This document shows positions 1 through 8,650 of a DNA stretch of 64,000 bases, piece by piece. Both the position numbers and the translations under genes were made by a program. The notes under the pieces were generated by a model. It saw nothing but the letters and a program-made list of their open reading frames with translations, was not told the DNA's origin and did no database searches. This stretch comes from VRUE01 sp036524775 (lineage in GTDB: Bacteria; Actinomycetota; Thermoleophilia; Solirubrobacterales; 70-9): contig DATDBO010000045.1 of assembly GCA_036524775.1 (NCBI GenBank), forward strand, positions 1 through 64,000. The letters are read 5' to 3'. Positions within the stretch are counted from its first letter, which is position 1; the number at the start of each line of letters is the position of its first letter.

Positions 1-301
1 CATCGGTGGCAATCTCCTCCAGCTGCGCGGCGGCCTCGATCCCCTCGGCGACGAAGGTGCCCTGGCCCTGGTTGGTGACGACCAGCCCTTCCCGCTCGAG
101 GCCCGCGTAGACGGCGCGCACCGTGTTGACGTTGACGCCCGCCCACTCGGAGAGCCGGCGAAAGCTCGGCAGCCGCTCGCCGGAAGCGAGCCGGCCGGTA
201 GCGATCAGCGCCCGCAGGCGCCAGGTCAGCTGCAGTCCGACCGGCAGCTCGTCGTCGGGATCGATCGAGAAAGGATTCGGCTCACGCGTCTGCTGTGCCA
301 T
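1..301 (-). CDS. GntR-family transcriptional regulator (3' part cut by window edge)
   Basis: The reading frame starts at an ATG on the minus strand (301) and runs off the left edge, so only about 100 N-terminal residues are visible. They show a winged helix-turn-helix: LQLTWRLRALIATGRLASGERLPSFRRL, then WAGVNVNTVRAVYAGLEREG and the wing GLVVTNQGQGTFV. The short N-terminus before the helix-turn-helix resembles the YtrA-type GntR subfamily, which often controls ABC transporter genes, but the effector domain is outside the window. The next gene, also on the minus strand, ends 35 bases upstream. Confidence 0.85.
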   Translation of the reverse strand, partial: MAQQTREPNPFSIDPDDELPVGLQLTWRLRALIATGRLASGERLPSFRRLSEWAGVNVNTVRAVYAGLEREGLVVTNQGQGTFVAEGIEAAAQLEEIATD

Positions 302-335
302 CTAAGAGACACAGTAAAGCAGCCAAGTGTGCCAG

Positions 336-716
336 TCAACTGGTACAGCCACGCAAGAGCGAGCAGAGCCCGCTCGACCAACCTCCGCCCGACCATGAGA
401 GGGCGAGCTCGTAGCGGCGCCCGACGCGGGTCGGCAAGCCGCAGGCGGCGGAATCGCGTGCGCTGCTGACCGAGACGACCCGGTCGAGGCGGATTCCGCG
501 GCCGCTTTTATAGACGCGCTGGACCCTGTAGCGATGGATCGCACGGGAACGGCTCTGAGGAATCACCTTCACCAGCCGGCCGGCGATCGCGGCATCGGCC
601 TGCCGCACCGCCTCGCTTCGCGTCGTCGGCGCACACGAGCAGGCCCGGGCGCTCCCGGCAAAGACAAGAGCGCCCAGGACGACGACCGCCGCGATTGCGA
701 GGCGCCTCGACCGCAC
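336..716 (-). CDS. Small secreted Cys-rich protein, TIMP/NTR-like
   Basis: From the GTG at 716 the product is about 126 residues with a classical signal peptide: an Arg-rich start, a hydrophobic stretch (LAIAAVVVLGALVFAG), then a predicted cut before CSCAP. A GTG at 749 would give a longer 137-residue form. The mature part begins CSCAP, then RQADAAIAGRLVKV, and ends with further Cys residues (AACGLPT, GLCSLL). A mature N-terminal Cys-x-Cys followed by an 'AD..F/I.G.V' strand is the pattern of bacterial proteins with the tissue-inhibitor-of-metalloproteinase (netrin-like) fold. Family assignment is by pattern only; the target is unknown. Confidence 0.6.
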   Translation of the reverse strand: MRSRRLAIAAVVVLGALVFAGSARACSCAPTTRSEAVRQADAAIAGRLVKVIPQSRSRAIHRYRVQRVYKSGRGIRLDRVVSVSSARDSAACGLPTRVGRRYELALSWSGGGWSSGLCSLLRGCTS

Positions 717-772
717 CGATCCACTGTAGAGAGAAACGCCCGGATTCACAAACGCGTCGCCGCTATGTGCGG

Positions 773-1807
773 CTACGGCGTGAGAACGATCTTCAAGGCT
801 TCCCGGTTGTCATACAGCTCGTACGCCTCCGCCGCCTCATCCAACTTCATCCGGTGCGTGACCAGCGGCGCGGGATCGAGCGCGCCCGCCTCGATCAGGG
901 CGAGGACGCGGTCGACGTGGGCGATCACGTTGGCGAGGCCGAGGCGCAGGGTCAGCCCCTTGAGCCAGGCGAGGCCGAGGGGGACCTCCCCCTTGCCCGC
1001 ATAGGCGCCGATCCCGGAAACCGTGCCCGCGTCGCGGCAGAGGCTGACGGCCATTGCGAGCGGGCCGGGGTCGCCGACCGCGTCGACGACGACGTCGACG
1101 CCGCGTCCCTCGGTGGCACCGCGCACGGCGCGCTTCGGCTCGTCCTCGTCGAGATGCAGCGGCACCGCGCCGAAGCGCTCGGCCATCTCAAGCCGAGCAG
1201 CCACGGCGTCGACCGCGAAGACTTTGGTCGCGCCCGAGGCCTGGGCCGCCTGGACCGCGCAGAGGCCGACCGGGCCCAGCCCCAGCACCGCCACCGTGTC
1301 GCCGGCCCTTACGCCCGCGTGCGCGACCGCGTGGTAGCCGGTCCCCATCACGTCGCCGGCGAACAGCGCGACCTCGTCCGTCATCCCCTCGGGCACCGCC
1401 CGCAGCGTCAGGTTGGCGCGCGGCACCAGCAGCTGCTCCGCCTGGGCGCCCTGCAGGTCGCCCAGATGCGAGCCGTGGCCGAAGGTGCGCCCCCGCTCGC
1501 AGCGGTGGTAGTCGCTGCGCAGGCAGGCGGCGCAGGTCGCGCAGGCGGTGTGGAAGCAGCCGAGCACGCGGTCGCCGACCGCGACCCGCTCGACGTCGTC
1601 GCCCGCGGCGAGCACCGTGCCGACGAACTCGTGCCCGATCGTGAAGCCGGGCTCGACCGGAACCCGCCCGTGGGAGATGTGCAGGTCCGAGCCGCAGATC
1701 CCGCTCGCCTCGACCCGCACCAGGGCATCGTCCGCGGCGACGATCTCCGGATCGGCCTTCTCCTCGATCCGGACCTCGCCGGGAGCCTGGAAGGTGACGG
1801 CACGCAT
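773..1807 (-). CDS. Zinc-dependent medium-chain alcohol dehydrogenase
   Basis: 344 residues, the usual size for the family. The GroES-like half has the catalytic-zinc motifs GICGSDLH and GHEFVGTV, and the structural-zinc lobe has four spaced Cys (CFHTACATCAACLRSDYHRCERG). The Rossmann half has VLGLGPVGLCAVQAA followed by an acidic residue (FAVDA), suggesting NAD(H). It should oxidise an alcohol or polyol, or reduce the aldehyde, in the cytosol; the substrate cannot be read from sequence. The ATG at 1807 fits the usual N-terminus (MRAVTFQAPGEVRIEE). It stands alone on the minus strand, 44 bases after the HD-GYP gene. Confidence 0.9.
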   Translation of the reverse strand: MRAVTFQAPGEVRIEEKADPEIVAADDALVRVEASGICGSDLHISHGRVPVEPGFTIGHEFVGTVLAAGDDVERVAVGDRVLGCFHTACATCAACLRSDYHRCERGRTFGHGSHLGDLQGAQAEQLLVPRANLTLRAVPEGMTDEVALFAGDVMGTGYHAVAHAGVRAGDTVAVLGLGPVGLCAVQAAQASGATKVFAVDAVAARLEMAERFGAVPLHLDEDEPKRAVRGATEGRGVDVVVDAVGDPGPLAMAVSLCRDAGTVSGIGAYAGKGEVPLGLAWLKGLTLRLGLANVIAHVDRVLALIEAGALDPAPLVTHRMKLDEAAEAYELYDNREALKIVLTP

Positions 1808-1851
1808 GGGCGCGAACCGTACCCGACGCAGCCGGGCTCCCCGGCCGGCCC

Positions 1852-3261
1852 TCAGCCGCCGACGGAGACGCCGGCCACTTGGAAGCGCCCGGAATCCACC
1901 CCGGGGCTCGCCGTCTCGGCGATCCGCGCTTCCAGCGAGAGCTCGCGCTCGAAGTCGGCCTCCTCGCCGTGGCGGAAGGAGACGTCCTTGTCCTCGAGCA
2001 ACTCGATGAAGACCTCGACGAAGCGCGCGTCGAGCTGCTTGCCGGAAACCCGGCGCAGCTCCTGGATCGCCTCGTAGCTCGAGGTCGGCGTGCGGTAGGA
2101 GTCGCGCGCGGTCATCACGTCGTAGGTGTCGGCGACGGAGATGATCCGCGCCAGCTGGGGAATGTCGTCGCCTTCGAGGCCACGGGGGTAGCCTTTGCCG
2201 TCGATCCGCTCGTGGTGGGCGAGGATGATGTCGGCCACCGGGCCGTAGCCGTCGAGCGAGGAGACGACGCGCGCGCCCTGCTGCGGGTGGCGGCGGATCA
2301 GCATCCAGTCTTCGTCCGTCAGCGGCACGTTCGCCTTGAGGATCCGGTCGGGGAGGATGAACTTGCCGATGTCGTGCAGCAACGCGGCGATGTGGACCAG
2401 CTCCTCTTCGCGCTTGGAGAGGCCGGCCTTCTGCGCGATCGCGCGCGAGTAGCGGGCGACGGCGGCGCTGTGCCGTGCGGTCATCTGGTCCCGCAGATCG
2501 AGCGTGCGCAGCAGCGCGCTCAACATGCCGACCTGGAAGCTGGCCAGCTGGTTGGTCCGCACCTCGAGCTCGTGCGCCCGCTCCTCGGACTTCAGCAGGG
2601 CGCCGAGCAGGTACTGGAAGATGACCAGGACGATGCCGAAGAGGGCGACCCCGGCGAGGCCGATCTGGTTATAGATGAAGGCGACGCCGACCGCCATCAG
2701 CGCCGCCGCGAGCTCCGACGGCAGCAGCGGGAAGAGCGCGGTGCGCACCTTCTCGACGAAGGAGCTGCGCTCCAGGTAGCAGGTGTAGGCGGCGATCATC
2801 GAGAAGTTCATCGCCAGCGCGGCGAGGAAGGCACCGAAGACGAGCACGTAGAAGGCCGGGTCGGCGGCGGTCACCCCGGTCTCGAGGAGCACTTCGTGGA
2901 AGGCGATCCCGACCAGCAGCGGGAAGGTCATGTAGGTCAGCAGGTTGACCAGCAGGTCGTTCCAGCTTTCGCGGAAGCGCAGCCAGCCGGCGAGCAGGGA
3001 GACGACGCCGATCACCGCCGCCGGGGTTCCGCCGAGGAAGACCATGGCGAGGACCAGGGCGAGGAAGTTGCCGGAGATCTTCAGCCGCGTTTCGGTCTCG
3101 ATCGAGGTGACGTCGCTGAAGGTCGAGAAGCCGAGCAGAATGCCGAACAGGGCGAGGTCCCAGTTGGCGAAGGGCGCCCGCCAGACGGCGATCGCGACCG
3201 CGCCGACGAGGGCCAGCAGCAAGAGCGCGTGGCTGAGGCGTGTGGGCCGCTGGTTTTCCAT
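1852..3261 (-). CDS. Membrane-anchored HD-GYP domain protein (putative cyclic-di-GMP phosphodiesterase)
   Basis: 469 residues. The first about 220 residues form a multi-helix membrane sensor (for example LLLLALVGAVAIAVW, FLALVLAMVFLGG, VALFGIVLVIFQYLL). A short linker leads to a full HD-GYP domain: HSAAVARYSRAIA, LLHDIGKF, RRHPQQGARVV and HHERIDGKGYPRGL. Such domains hydrolyse cyclic-di-GMP; the signal sensed by the membrane part is unknown. A PilZ glycosyltransferase at 33188 could be a downstream target in the same network, but only co-occurrence supports that. A promoter-like pair lies about 110 bases upstream. Confidence 0.9.
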   Translation of the reverse strand: MENQRPTRLSHALLLLALVGAVAIAVWRAPFANWDLALFGILLGFSTFSDVTSIETETRLKISGNFLALVLAMVFLGGTPAAVIGVVSLLAGWLRFRESWNDLLVNLLTYMTFPLLVGIAFHEVLLETGVTAADPAFYVLVFGAFLAALAMNFSMIAAYTCYLERSSFVEKVRTALFPLLPSELAAALMAVGVAFIYNQIGLAGVALFGIVLVIFQYLLGALLKSEERAHELEVRTNQLASFQVGMLSALLRTLDLRDQMTARHSAAVARYSRAIAQKAGLSKREEELVHIAALLHDIGKFILPDRILKANVPLTDEDWMLIRRHPQQGARVVSSLDGYGPVADIILAHHERIDGKGYPRGLEGDDIPQLARIISVADTYDVMTARDSYRTPTSSYEAIQELRRVSGKQLDARFVEVFIELLEDKDVSFRHGEEADFERELSLEARIAETASPGVDSGRFQVAGVSVGG

Positions 3262-3370
3262 GATCGGGTGGCGCCGACCGGCAAATGCCGGACCAGGTCA
3301 AGGGTTTGCCGCGGATTCGTCGGTTCCTTGACTGGCAGCAAAGCTTGCGACGACCGCAACCTGCTGTATC

Positions 3371-3399
3371 AAGGTAGACGCTCGTCGCAGGCGTGGCAA
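3371..3399 (-). promoter_or_regulatory. Candidate promoter for the HD-GYP gene
   Basis: On the minus strand TTGCCA (3399-3394), a 17-base spacer and TACCTT (3376-3371) resemble a housekeeping promoter. It would leave a leader of about 100 bases before the ATG at 3261. Only hexamer similarity and spacing support it. Confidence 0.35.
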
Positions 3400-3501
3400 C
3401 CCACGTCGACCACCTGGCCAAGACCTTGCAAACTCCGCAAAAACAGCCAAAAGGCCCCAGGGCATCAGGCACGGACCAGCGCCGGCGGTGCCGGAAAACG
3501 C

Positions 3502-3528
3502 AAAGGGGCGCCGACGGGGCGCCCCTTT
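3502..3528 (-). terminator. Strong hairpin in intergenic region, possible intrinsic terminator
   Basis: An 11-base perfect inverted repeat (AAAGGGGCGCC, 5-base loop, GGCGCCCCTTT). Read on the minus strand it is followed by GCGTTTTCC, a weak U-tract, so it could end a short minus-strand transcript starting between about 3600 and 3720. A smaller hairpin, GCGCCC-CTC-GGGCGC, precedes it in that direction. It lies upstream of the HD-GYP promoter candidate and could insulate that gene. Confidence 0.5.
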
Positions 3529-3756
3529 ACTCGAAAGCGATGCGCCCGAGGGGCGCTCGCCTTTCGTCTGAGTCTGAAGTCTTACCTTTTGTAGCCCATG
3601 TGATTTTTCCCTTCGTTGAAGCCCGGACGGGGTATCTCGCACAGGATCGGTGCGCGAGACTTTCTAGTTGCTGGCAAGTTTGTAGCACAACTCGGCGGAA
3701 ACCTGTGCATTTGCAACGAAACTTGTGCATAAACACGTGGGGCTCTAGGGCGATTA

Positions 3757-5058
3757 ATGGGTAGTCCAGGCTTGCGCGCACCCCTCCGTCGGCCTGCGTT
3801 TCGTCGCCTGGCCCTCTCCTATGCGGTCAACGAGATGGGCGACTGGCTCGGCATCGTCGCCCTCTCGGTGCTCGTCTTCGAGCAGACCGACAGCGCCCTG
3901 GCGACCGCGCTGCTCTTCGTCGGGACGGGCTTCCTGCCCGCGTTGCTGACGCCGATCACGGTGGCGCGGCTGGAGCGGCCCCCGCCCCGCTTCGTGCTGC
4001 CGACGATCTACGCGGGGGAGGCGGCGGCTTTCGGCGCACTCGCCCTGCTCGCCGGTCACTTCTCGCTCCCCGCGGTGGTCGTCGTCGCGACGATCGACGG
4101 CGCCCTGGCGCTGACCGCGCGCACGCTGACCCGCTCGGTCTCGGCGGCGATGCTCGAGCCCGAGGGCGAGCTGCGAGCGGGCAACGCGGTGCTCAACGTC
4201 GCTTTCACCGGCGGCGCCGCGGTCGGCCCGGCGCTGGCCGGCCTGGTCGTCGCGGCGCTCGGCGTCCAGTCGGCGCTGCTGCTCGACGCCGCCTCCTTCT
4301 ACGTGATCGCCTGCATCCTGCTGACCGCCAGGCCGTTGCCCCACGCGGAGCCCGAGCCCGGGCGGCTGCGCGAGCAGGTCCGCGCCGGCCTCGGCTACAT
4401 CCGACGTCACGCGACCCTGCGCCGGCTGCTCGTCGCCCAATCGGCGGCGCTCGTCTTCTTCTCGGCGGTGATCCCGATCGAGGTGATCTACGCCAAGGAG
4501 ACGCTGGGGGCCGGGGACACCGGCTACGGCCTGATGCTCGGCAGCTGGGGGGCCGGGATGGTCCTCGGCAGCGTCGTCTTCGCCACCCTGCGGCGGGCGC
4601 CGCTGCCGTTGCTGCTCTTCTTCAGCACGGTCGCGATCGGCGCCGGCTACCTCGGCATGGCCGCCGCCGACACCCTCGCGATGGCCTGCGCCGCGGCGGC
4701 CGTCGGCGGCGCCGGCAACGGCGTCCAGTGGGTCGCCGTGGTCAGCGCCGTGCAGGAGCTGACCGCGCGCTCGATGCAGGCGCGCACGCTGGGCACGCTC
4801 GAATCGGCCGCCTCGGCGACGCCCGGCGTCGGCTACCTGCTCGGCGGCTTGATCGCCTCCGCATGGAGCCCGCGCGCGACGTTCCTCGTCGCCGGGGTGG
4901 GCGTGATGGCAATTGTCTTCGCCTCGGCGCTGCTGCTGGGCAGGAATTGGCCCTTGGAGCAGGGAAAAGAACGTCCAGGGGAGGTTGACGCCGCCAGCGA
5001 GATTATGGTGGAGTTAATTCCCGCAGAGGCCCTGCCCAGTCCAAATCGGAGGTCGTGA
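3757..5058 (+). CDS. Major facilitator superfamily transporter
   Basis: 433 residues with about 12 hydrophobic segments. The N-terminal pattern RPAFRRLALSYAVNEMGDWLGIVALSVLVFEQTDS is typical of enterobactin-exporter/MFS_3-type drug or metabolite exporters. Cargo unknown. The stop codon overlaps the region of the next gene's start, and the gene directly precedes a peptide-importer operon, so co-transcription is likely. Confidence 0.88.
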   Translation: MGSPGLRAPLRRPAFRRLALSYAVNEMGDWLGIVALSVLVFEQTDSALATALLFVGTGFLPALLTPITVARLERPPPRFVLPTIYAGEAAAFGALALLAGHFSLPAVVVVATIDGALALTARTLTRSVSAAMLEPEGELRAGNAVLNVAFTGGAAVGPALAGLVVAALGVQSALLLDAASFYVIACILLTARPLPHAEPEPGRLREQVRAGLGYIRRHATLRRLLVAQSAALVFFSAVIPIEVIYAKETLGAGDTGYGLMLGSWGAGMVLGSVVFATLRRAPLPLLLFFSTVAIGAGYLGMAAADTLAMACAAAAVGGAGNGVQWVAVVSAVQELTARSMQARTLGTLESAASATPGVGYLLGGLIASAWSPRATFLVAGVGVMAIVFASALLLGRNWPLEQGKERPGEVDAASEIMVELIPAEALPSPNRRS

Positions 5059-5060
5059 AC

Positions 5061-6671
5061 GTGAGGAAGCTCCCTGCTGTGCTTGCTGTGCTCGGACTGG
5101 CAGCCTTCTGTATCGGTCTGTCGTCATGCGGCGACTCGGGCGGCAAAGAAGGCGGCACGCTGAGGGCCACCTACGCCTCCTTCCCGGAACTCGATCCGAA
5201 CATCGCCTTCACGGCCGAAGGCTTGACCGCGATGTACAGCACCTATCTGCCGCTGCTGACCTACGCCCATGAGAACGGCGAGGCGGGCACCGAGGTCGTC
5301 CCCGCCCTGGCCGAGAGCCTGCCGAAGATCAGCGAGGACGGCAAGACCTACACGCTGACGATGCGCAAGGGGCTCAAGTACTCCGACGGCACCCCGGTCA
5401 AGGCCTCCGACTTCACCGCCACGGTCGAACGCATGTTCAAGATGGACTCCTACGGCGTGGCCTTCTACACGGGCATCGTCGGCGCCGAAGAGTTCGCGGA
5501 AACCAAGCGCGGCGGCATCCCCGGAATCGAGACCGACAACAGGACCGGCGAGATCGTCATCCACCTGACCAAGCCGCGCGGCACCTTCGTCAACGAGCTG
5601 GCGCTGCTCTACGTCGCGGTCCTCCCCGCCGGGACGCCCGCCAAGAACTTGACCGACGACCCGCCGCCGGCGACCGGGCCCTACGAGATCGTCAAGGTCG
5701 AGCGGGGGCGCAACTGGTCCTACGAGCGCAACCCGCAGTGGGAGAACAACGGCAAGCTGATGCCCGACTTCCCCGACGGCCACGTCGACAAGATCGAGAT
5801 CAGCATCGCCAGCAACCAGGCGACCTCGGTCAACGAAATCGAACGCGGCAAGTCGGAATGGATGCAGAGCGTCGTCCCGGCCGACCTCTACAACAAGGTG
5901 AAGGACAAGTACGAGGGCACCCAGTTCAGGGTCGAGCGCCCGATCAACATCTACTTCTTCTGGATCAACACGTCGCTCACCCCCTTCGACGACGTCAAGG
6001 TGCGCCAAGCCGTCAACTACGCAGTCGACCCCGAAGCGCTGGAAAGGATCTACTCCGGCTCGATGTCCGCGGCGCACCAGATCCTCCCCGAGGAGATGCC
6101 CGGCCACGAGGAGTACAACCTCTACCCGCACGACATGGGCAAAGCCGAAGCGTTGATCGAGCAGGCGGACCCCGCCGATCGCGAAGTCACGGTCTGGACC
6201 GACGACGAAAGCCCCAACGACGAAGCGGGCGCCTACTACGCCGACGTGCTCGAAAAACTCGGCTTCGACGTTGAGCTGAAGACGATCAGCGGCGACGTCT
6301 ACTTCCAGACGATCAGCAACTCCGAGACCCCCGAGCTCGACACCGGCTGGGCCAACTGGTTCACCGACTACCCGCACCCCAACGACTACTTCCAGCCGCA
6401 GCTCGCCGGGGAAAGCGTCGGCGCCACCAATCTCGCCCAGATCGACGACCCCAAGCTGAACGCGAAAATCGCCAAGCTCGGCGAAGAACAGCTCGGGCCG
6501 AAGCAGGAAGGGGAATACGCGGAGCTGGACCGTGAATTCATGGAGCTGGCTCCGTGGGTGCCGTACGGCACCAACACGGTCTCGACCTTCGTCTCCAGCG
6601 ACGTCGACCTCGACCAGGTGATCTTCAACCCGATCTTCGGTCAGGACCTGACCAGCTTCCAGTTCGAGTAG
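5061..6671 (+). CDS. Oligopeptide ABC transporter substrate-binding lipoprotein (SBP family 5)
   Basis: About 536 residues. A signal peptide ends in a lipobox (IGLSSCGDSGG, Cys lipidated), so the protein is membrane-anchored outside the cell. The body has family-5 features: YTLTMRKGLKYSDGTPVKASDF near the N-terminus, DVKVRQAVNYAVDPEAL in the middle, and a C-terminal lobe. It binds peptides or similar ligands and delivers them to the two permeases that follow. GGAGG (5048-5052) lies eight bases from the GTG at 5061; the GTG at 5055 is too close to it. First gene of the importer operon; stop overlaps the next start. Confidence 0.93.
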   Translation: MRKLPAVLAVLGLAAFCIGLSSCGDSGGKEGGTLRATYASFPELDPNIAFTAEGLTAMYSTYLPLLTYAHENGEAGTEVVPALAESLPKISEDGKTYTLTMRKGLKYSDGTPVKASDFTATVERMFKMDSYGVAFYTGIVGAEEFAETKRGGIPGIETDNRTGEIVIHLTKPRGTFVNELALLYVAVLPAGTPAKNLTDDPPPATGPYEIVKVERGRNWSYERNPQWENNGKLMPDFPDGHVDKIEISIASNQATSVNEIERGKSEWMQSVVPADLYNKVKDKYEGTQFRVERPINIYFFWINTSLTPFDDVKVRQAVNYAVDPEALERIYSGSMSAAHQILPEEMPGHEEYNLYPHDMGKAEALIEQADPADREVTVWTDDESPNDEAGAYYADVLEKLGFDVELKTISGDVYFQTISNSETPELDTGWANWFTDYPHPNDYFQPQLAGESVGATNLAQIDDPKLNAKIAKLGEEQLGPKQEGEYAELDREFMELAPWVPYGTNTVSTFVSSDVDLDQVIFNPIFGQDLTSFQFE

Positions 6672-7681
6672 TGGCGGGCCGCAGCCCCTGGTATCTGGCG
6701 TACCGGCGGCTGCGGCGCAACCGCGTCGCACTCGCCTTCGGCGCGGTCTTCGTCGCGATCGCGCTCTTCGTCCTCGCCGCGCCACTCTGGGCCGACCAGG
6801 TCGCCGACACCGGGCCGAACACGACTCATACGCTGGAGAAGGTCGAGGTCGACGGCGAGGCCCGCGAAGTGGTCAACCGCGAAGGCAGGCCGATCGGGCC
6901 GCTCTGGCTCGGCGCCGGCGGCAGGTTCTTCCTCGGCGCCGACGGCCGGCTCGGCCGCGACGAGATGGTGCGGCTGATGTACGGCGGGCGGACCTCGCTC
7001 TTCGTCGGCATCGCCGCGGCGCTGATCACGACGCTGCTGGGCACCGGCCTCGGCCTGCTCGCCGGGTACTACCGCGGCTGGGTCGACGCCGTGATCGCGC
7101 GGACGCTGGACGTCGTCTGGGCGATCCCGGTGACCCTGCTGGGGATCGCGCTCGGGCTCGCGCTCGCGGTGGGCCTGAAGATCGGCCCGCTGAGCCTCTC
7201 GGGCAGCTCGATCTGGATCACGATCCTGATCATCGGCGTCGTCTACACCCCGTACGTCGCGCGGCCGATCCGCGGCGAGGTGCTGGCGCTGCGCGAGAAG
7301 GAGTTCGTCGAGGCGGCCGTCGCCCAGGGTGCCGGCCCGCTGCGGGTGATGTTCGGCGAGCTCCTGCCAAACCTGATCTCGACGGTGATCGTCTTCTTCG
7401 CGATCGCCGTCGCCAACAGCATGCTGCTCGAGTCGATCCTCTCCTTCCTCGGCGTCGGCATACGGCCCCCCAACACCTCCTGGGGGACGATGATCGCGGG
7501 AGGCTTCGAGCTGATCACCAGCGCGCCGCTGCTCACCGTCATCCCCGGCGCGATGCTGCTGCTGACCGTGCTCTCGGTCAACGTCTTCGCCGACGGCCTG
7601 CGCGACGCGCTCGACCCGCGGGCGAAGCTACGGCTCGAGGCCCACGCCGGGATGGCCGAGCCGGAGGGGACGGCGGTCTGA
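6671..7681 (+). CDS. Oligopeptide ABC transporter permease, OppC/DppC type
   Basis: From the GTG at 6671, which shares a base with the preceding stop, the product is 336 residues. It has an N-terminal OppC segment (RLRRNRVALAFGAVFVAIALFVLAAPLW), an extracytoplasmic insert, then the BPD_transp_1 core with the EAA-type loop EFVEAAVAQGAGPLRVMFGELLPNLI. It forms half of the inner-membrane channel with the OppB-type protein encoded next, which starts on its last base. Confidence 0.92.
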   Translation: MAGRSPWYLAYRRLRRNRVALAFGAVFVAIALFVLAAPLWADQVADTGPNTTHTLEKVEVDGEAREVVNREGRPIGPLWLGAGGRFFLGADGRLGRDEMVRLMYGGRTSLFVGIAAALITTLLGTGLGLLAGYYRGWVDAVIARTLDVVWAIPVTLLGIALGLALAVGLKIGPLSLSGSSIWITILIIGVVYTPYVARPIRGEVLALREKEFVEAAVAQGAGPLRVMFGELLPNLISTVIVFFAIAVANSMLLESILSFLGVGIRPPNTSWGTMIAGGFELITSAPLLTVIPGAMLLLTVLSVNVFADGLRDALDPRAKLRLEAHAGMAEPEGTAV

Positions 7682-8637
7682 TGGCACGCTTCGTGCTCAG
7701 GCGCCTCGCCGGCATGGTCGCGGTCCTCTTCGCCGTCTCGGTCATCGTCTTCCTGATCTTCAACGTCATCCCCAATGCCGACCCGGCACGGCAGATGGCC
7801 GGCAGGTCGGCCAACCCACAGCTGATCGCCAGCATCACCGAGGAATGGGGCTTCGACGATCCCCTTCCCCAGCAGTACCTGACGATGATGAAGAACATCT
7901 TCACCGGCGAGGTGATCTCCTACGAAACCGAAGAAGACGTCGACGAACGCATCCTCGAAGGGCTCCCGACCACCTTCTCGCTCTGCGTCGGCGCCGCGGT
8001 GATCTGGATGTTCTTCGGGATCCTCTTCGGCTACCTCTCCGCGGTGCGGGCCGGCGGCCGGCTCGACCGGGCGCTGACCATTCTCGCCGTCACCGGGATC
8101 TCGATCCCGATCTTCTGGCTGGCGGCGATCCTGCTCAACTACCTGACCTACGAGCTCGAAGCCTTTCCCTCCGGGGGATACGTGGGCCTGAGCGAAAACC
8201 CGTTGGAATGGGCGAGCCACCTGGTCCTGCCGTGGGTAACCCTGGCAATCGTCTACATAGGCCTCTACAGCCGCGTCCTGCGCTCGAACATGCTCGACGC
8301 GATGAGTCGGGACTACGTGCGCACGGCACGCGCCAAGGGCCTGTCCGAGCGCCGGGTGATGACGCGGCACGTGCTGCGCAACTCGCTGGTCCCGATCGTC
8401 ACCCTCTTCGGCCTCGACTTCGGCGCGCTGCTCGGCGGGGCGATCCTCGTCGAGGGCGTCTTCAACCTCGACGGCATCGGTCTCTACGCCTATGAATCGC
8501 TGATCAACCTCGACCTGCCGCCGATCATGGCGATCACGCTCTTCGGCGCCTTCTTCGTCGTCCTCTTCAACGCCCTGGTCGACCTCGCCTACGCCTTCCT
8601 CGACCCGAGGGTCAAGCTGGGGAGCTCGGCGCAGTGA
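7681..8637 (+). CDS. Oligopeptide ABC transporter permease, OppB/DppB type
   Basis: 318 residues. N-terminal MARFVLRRLAGMVAVLFAVSVIVFLIFNVIPNADP is the OppB signature, and the EAA loop DYVRTARAKGLSERRVMTRHVLRNSLVPIV contacts the ATPase. The usual order in such operons is B then C; here C comes first. The ATG overlaps the previous stop by one base, showing translational coupling. Confidence 0.93.
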   Translation: MARFVLRRLAGMVAVLFAVSVIVFLIFNVIPNADPARQMAGRSANPQLIASITEEWGFDDPLPQQYLTMMKNIFTGEVISYETEEDVDERILEGLPTTFSLCVGAAVIWMFFGILFGYLSAVRAGGRLDRALTILAVTGISIPIFWLAAILLNYLTYELEAFPSGGYVGLSENPLEWASHLVLPWVTLAIVYIGLYSRVLRSNMLDAMSRDYVRTARAKGLSERRVMTRHVLRNSLVPIVTLFGLDFGALLGGAILVEGVFNLDGIGLYAYESLINLDLPPIMAITLFGAFFVVLFNALVDLAYAFLDPRVKLGSSAQ

Positions 8638-8650
8638 GGGCGGGTCGGCC

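Larger units (their letters stand above)
3262..3756. other. Gene-free region of about 500 bases between HD-GYP and MFS genes
   Basis: No convincing protein gene. It holds the promoter candidate (3371-3399) and the hairpin (3502-3528). The part from 3560 to 3756 is less GC-rich than its surroundings and carries TGTGCAT twice (3704-3710 and 3724-3730, 20 bases apart), just upstream of the MFS start, possibly an operator. I looked for tmRNA, RNase P and riboswitch signatures and recognised none. Confidence 0.5.

Noticed and set aside
3400..3480. A tmRNA tag-like stretch (GCAAACTCCGCAAAAACAGCC)
   Set aside because: No tRNA-like ends and no resume frame ending in ALAA with a stop.
5124..6785. A 553-residue minus-strand frame over the substrate-binding protein gene
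   Set aside because: Shadow of a certain lipoprotein gene; no signal, motif or ribosome site.
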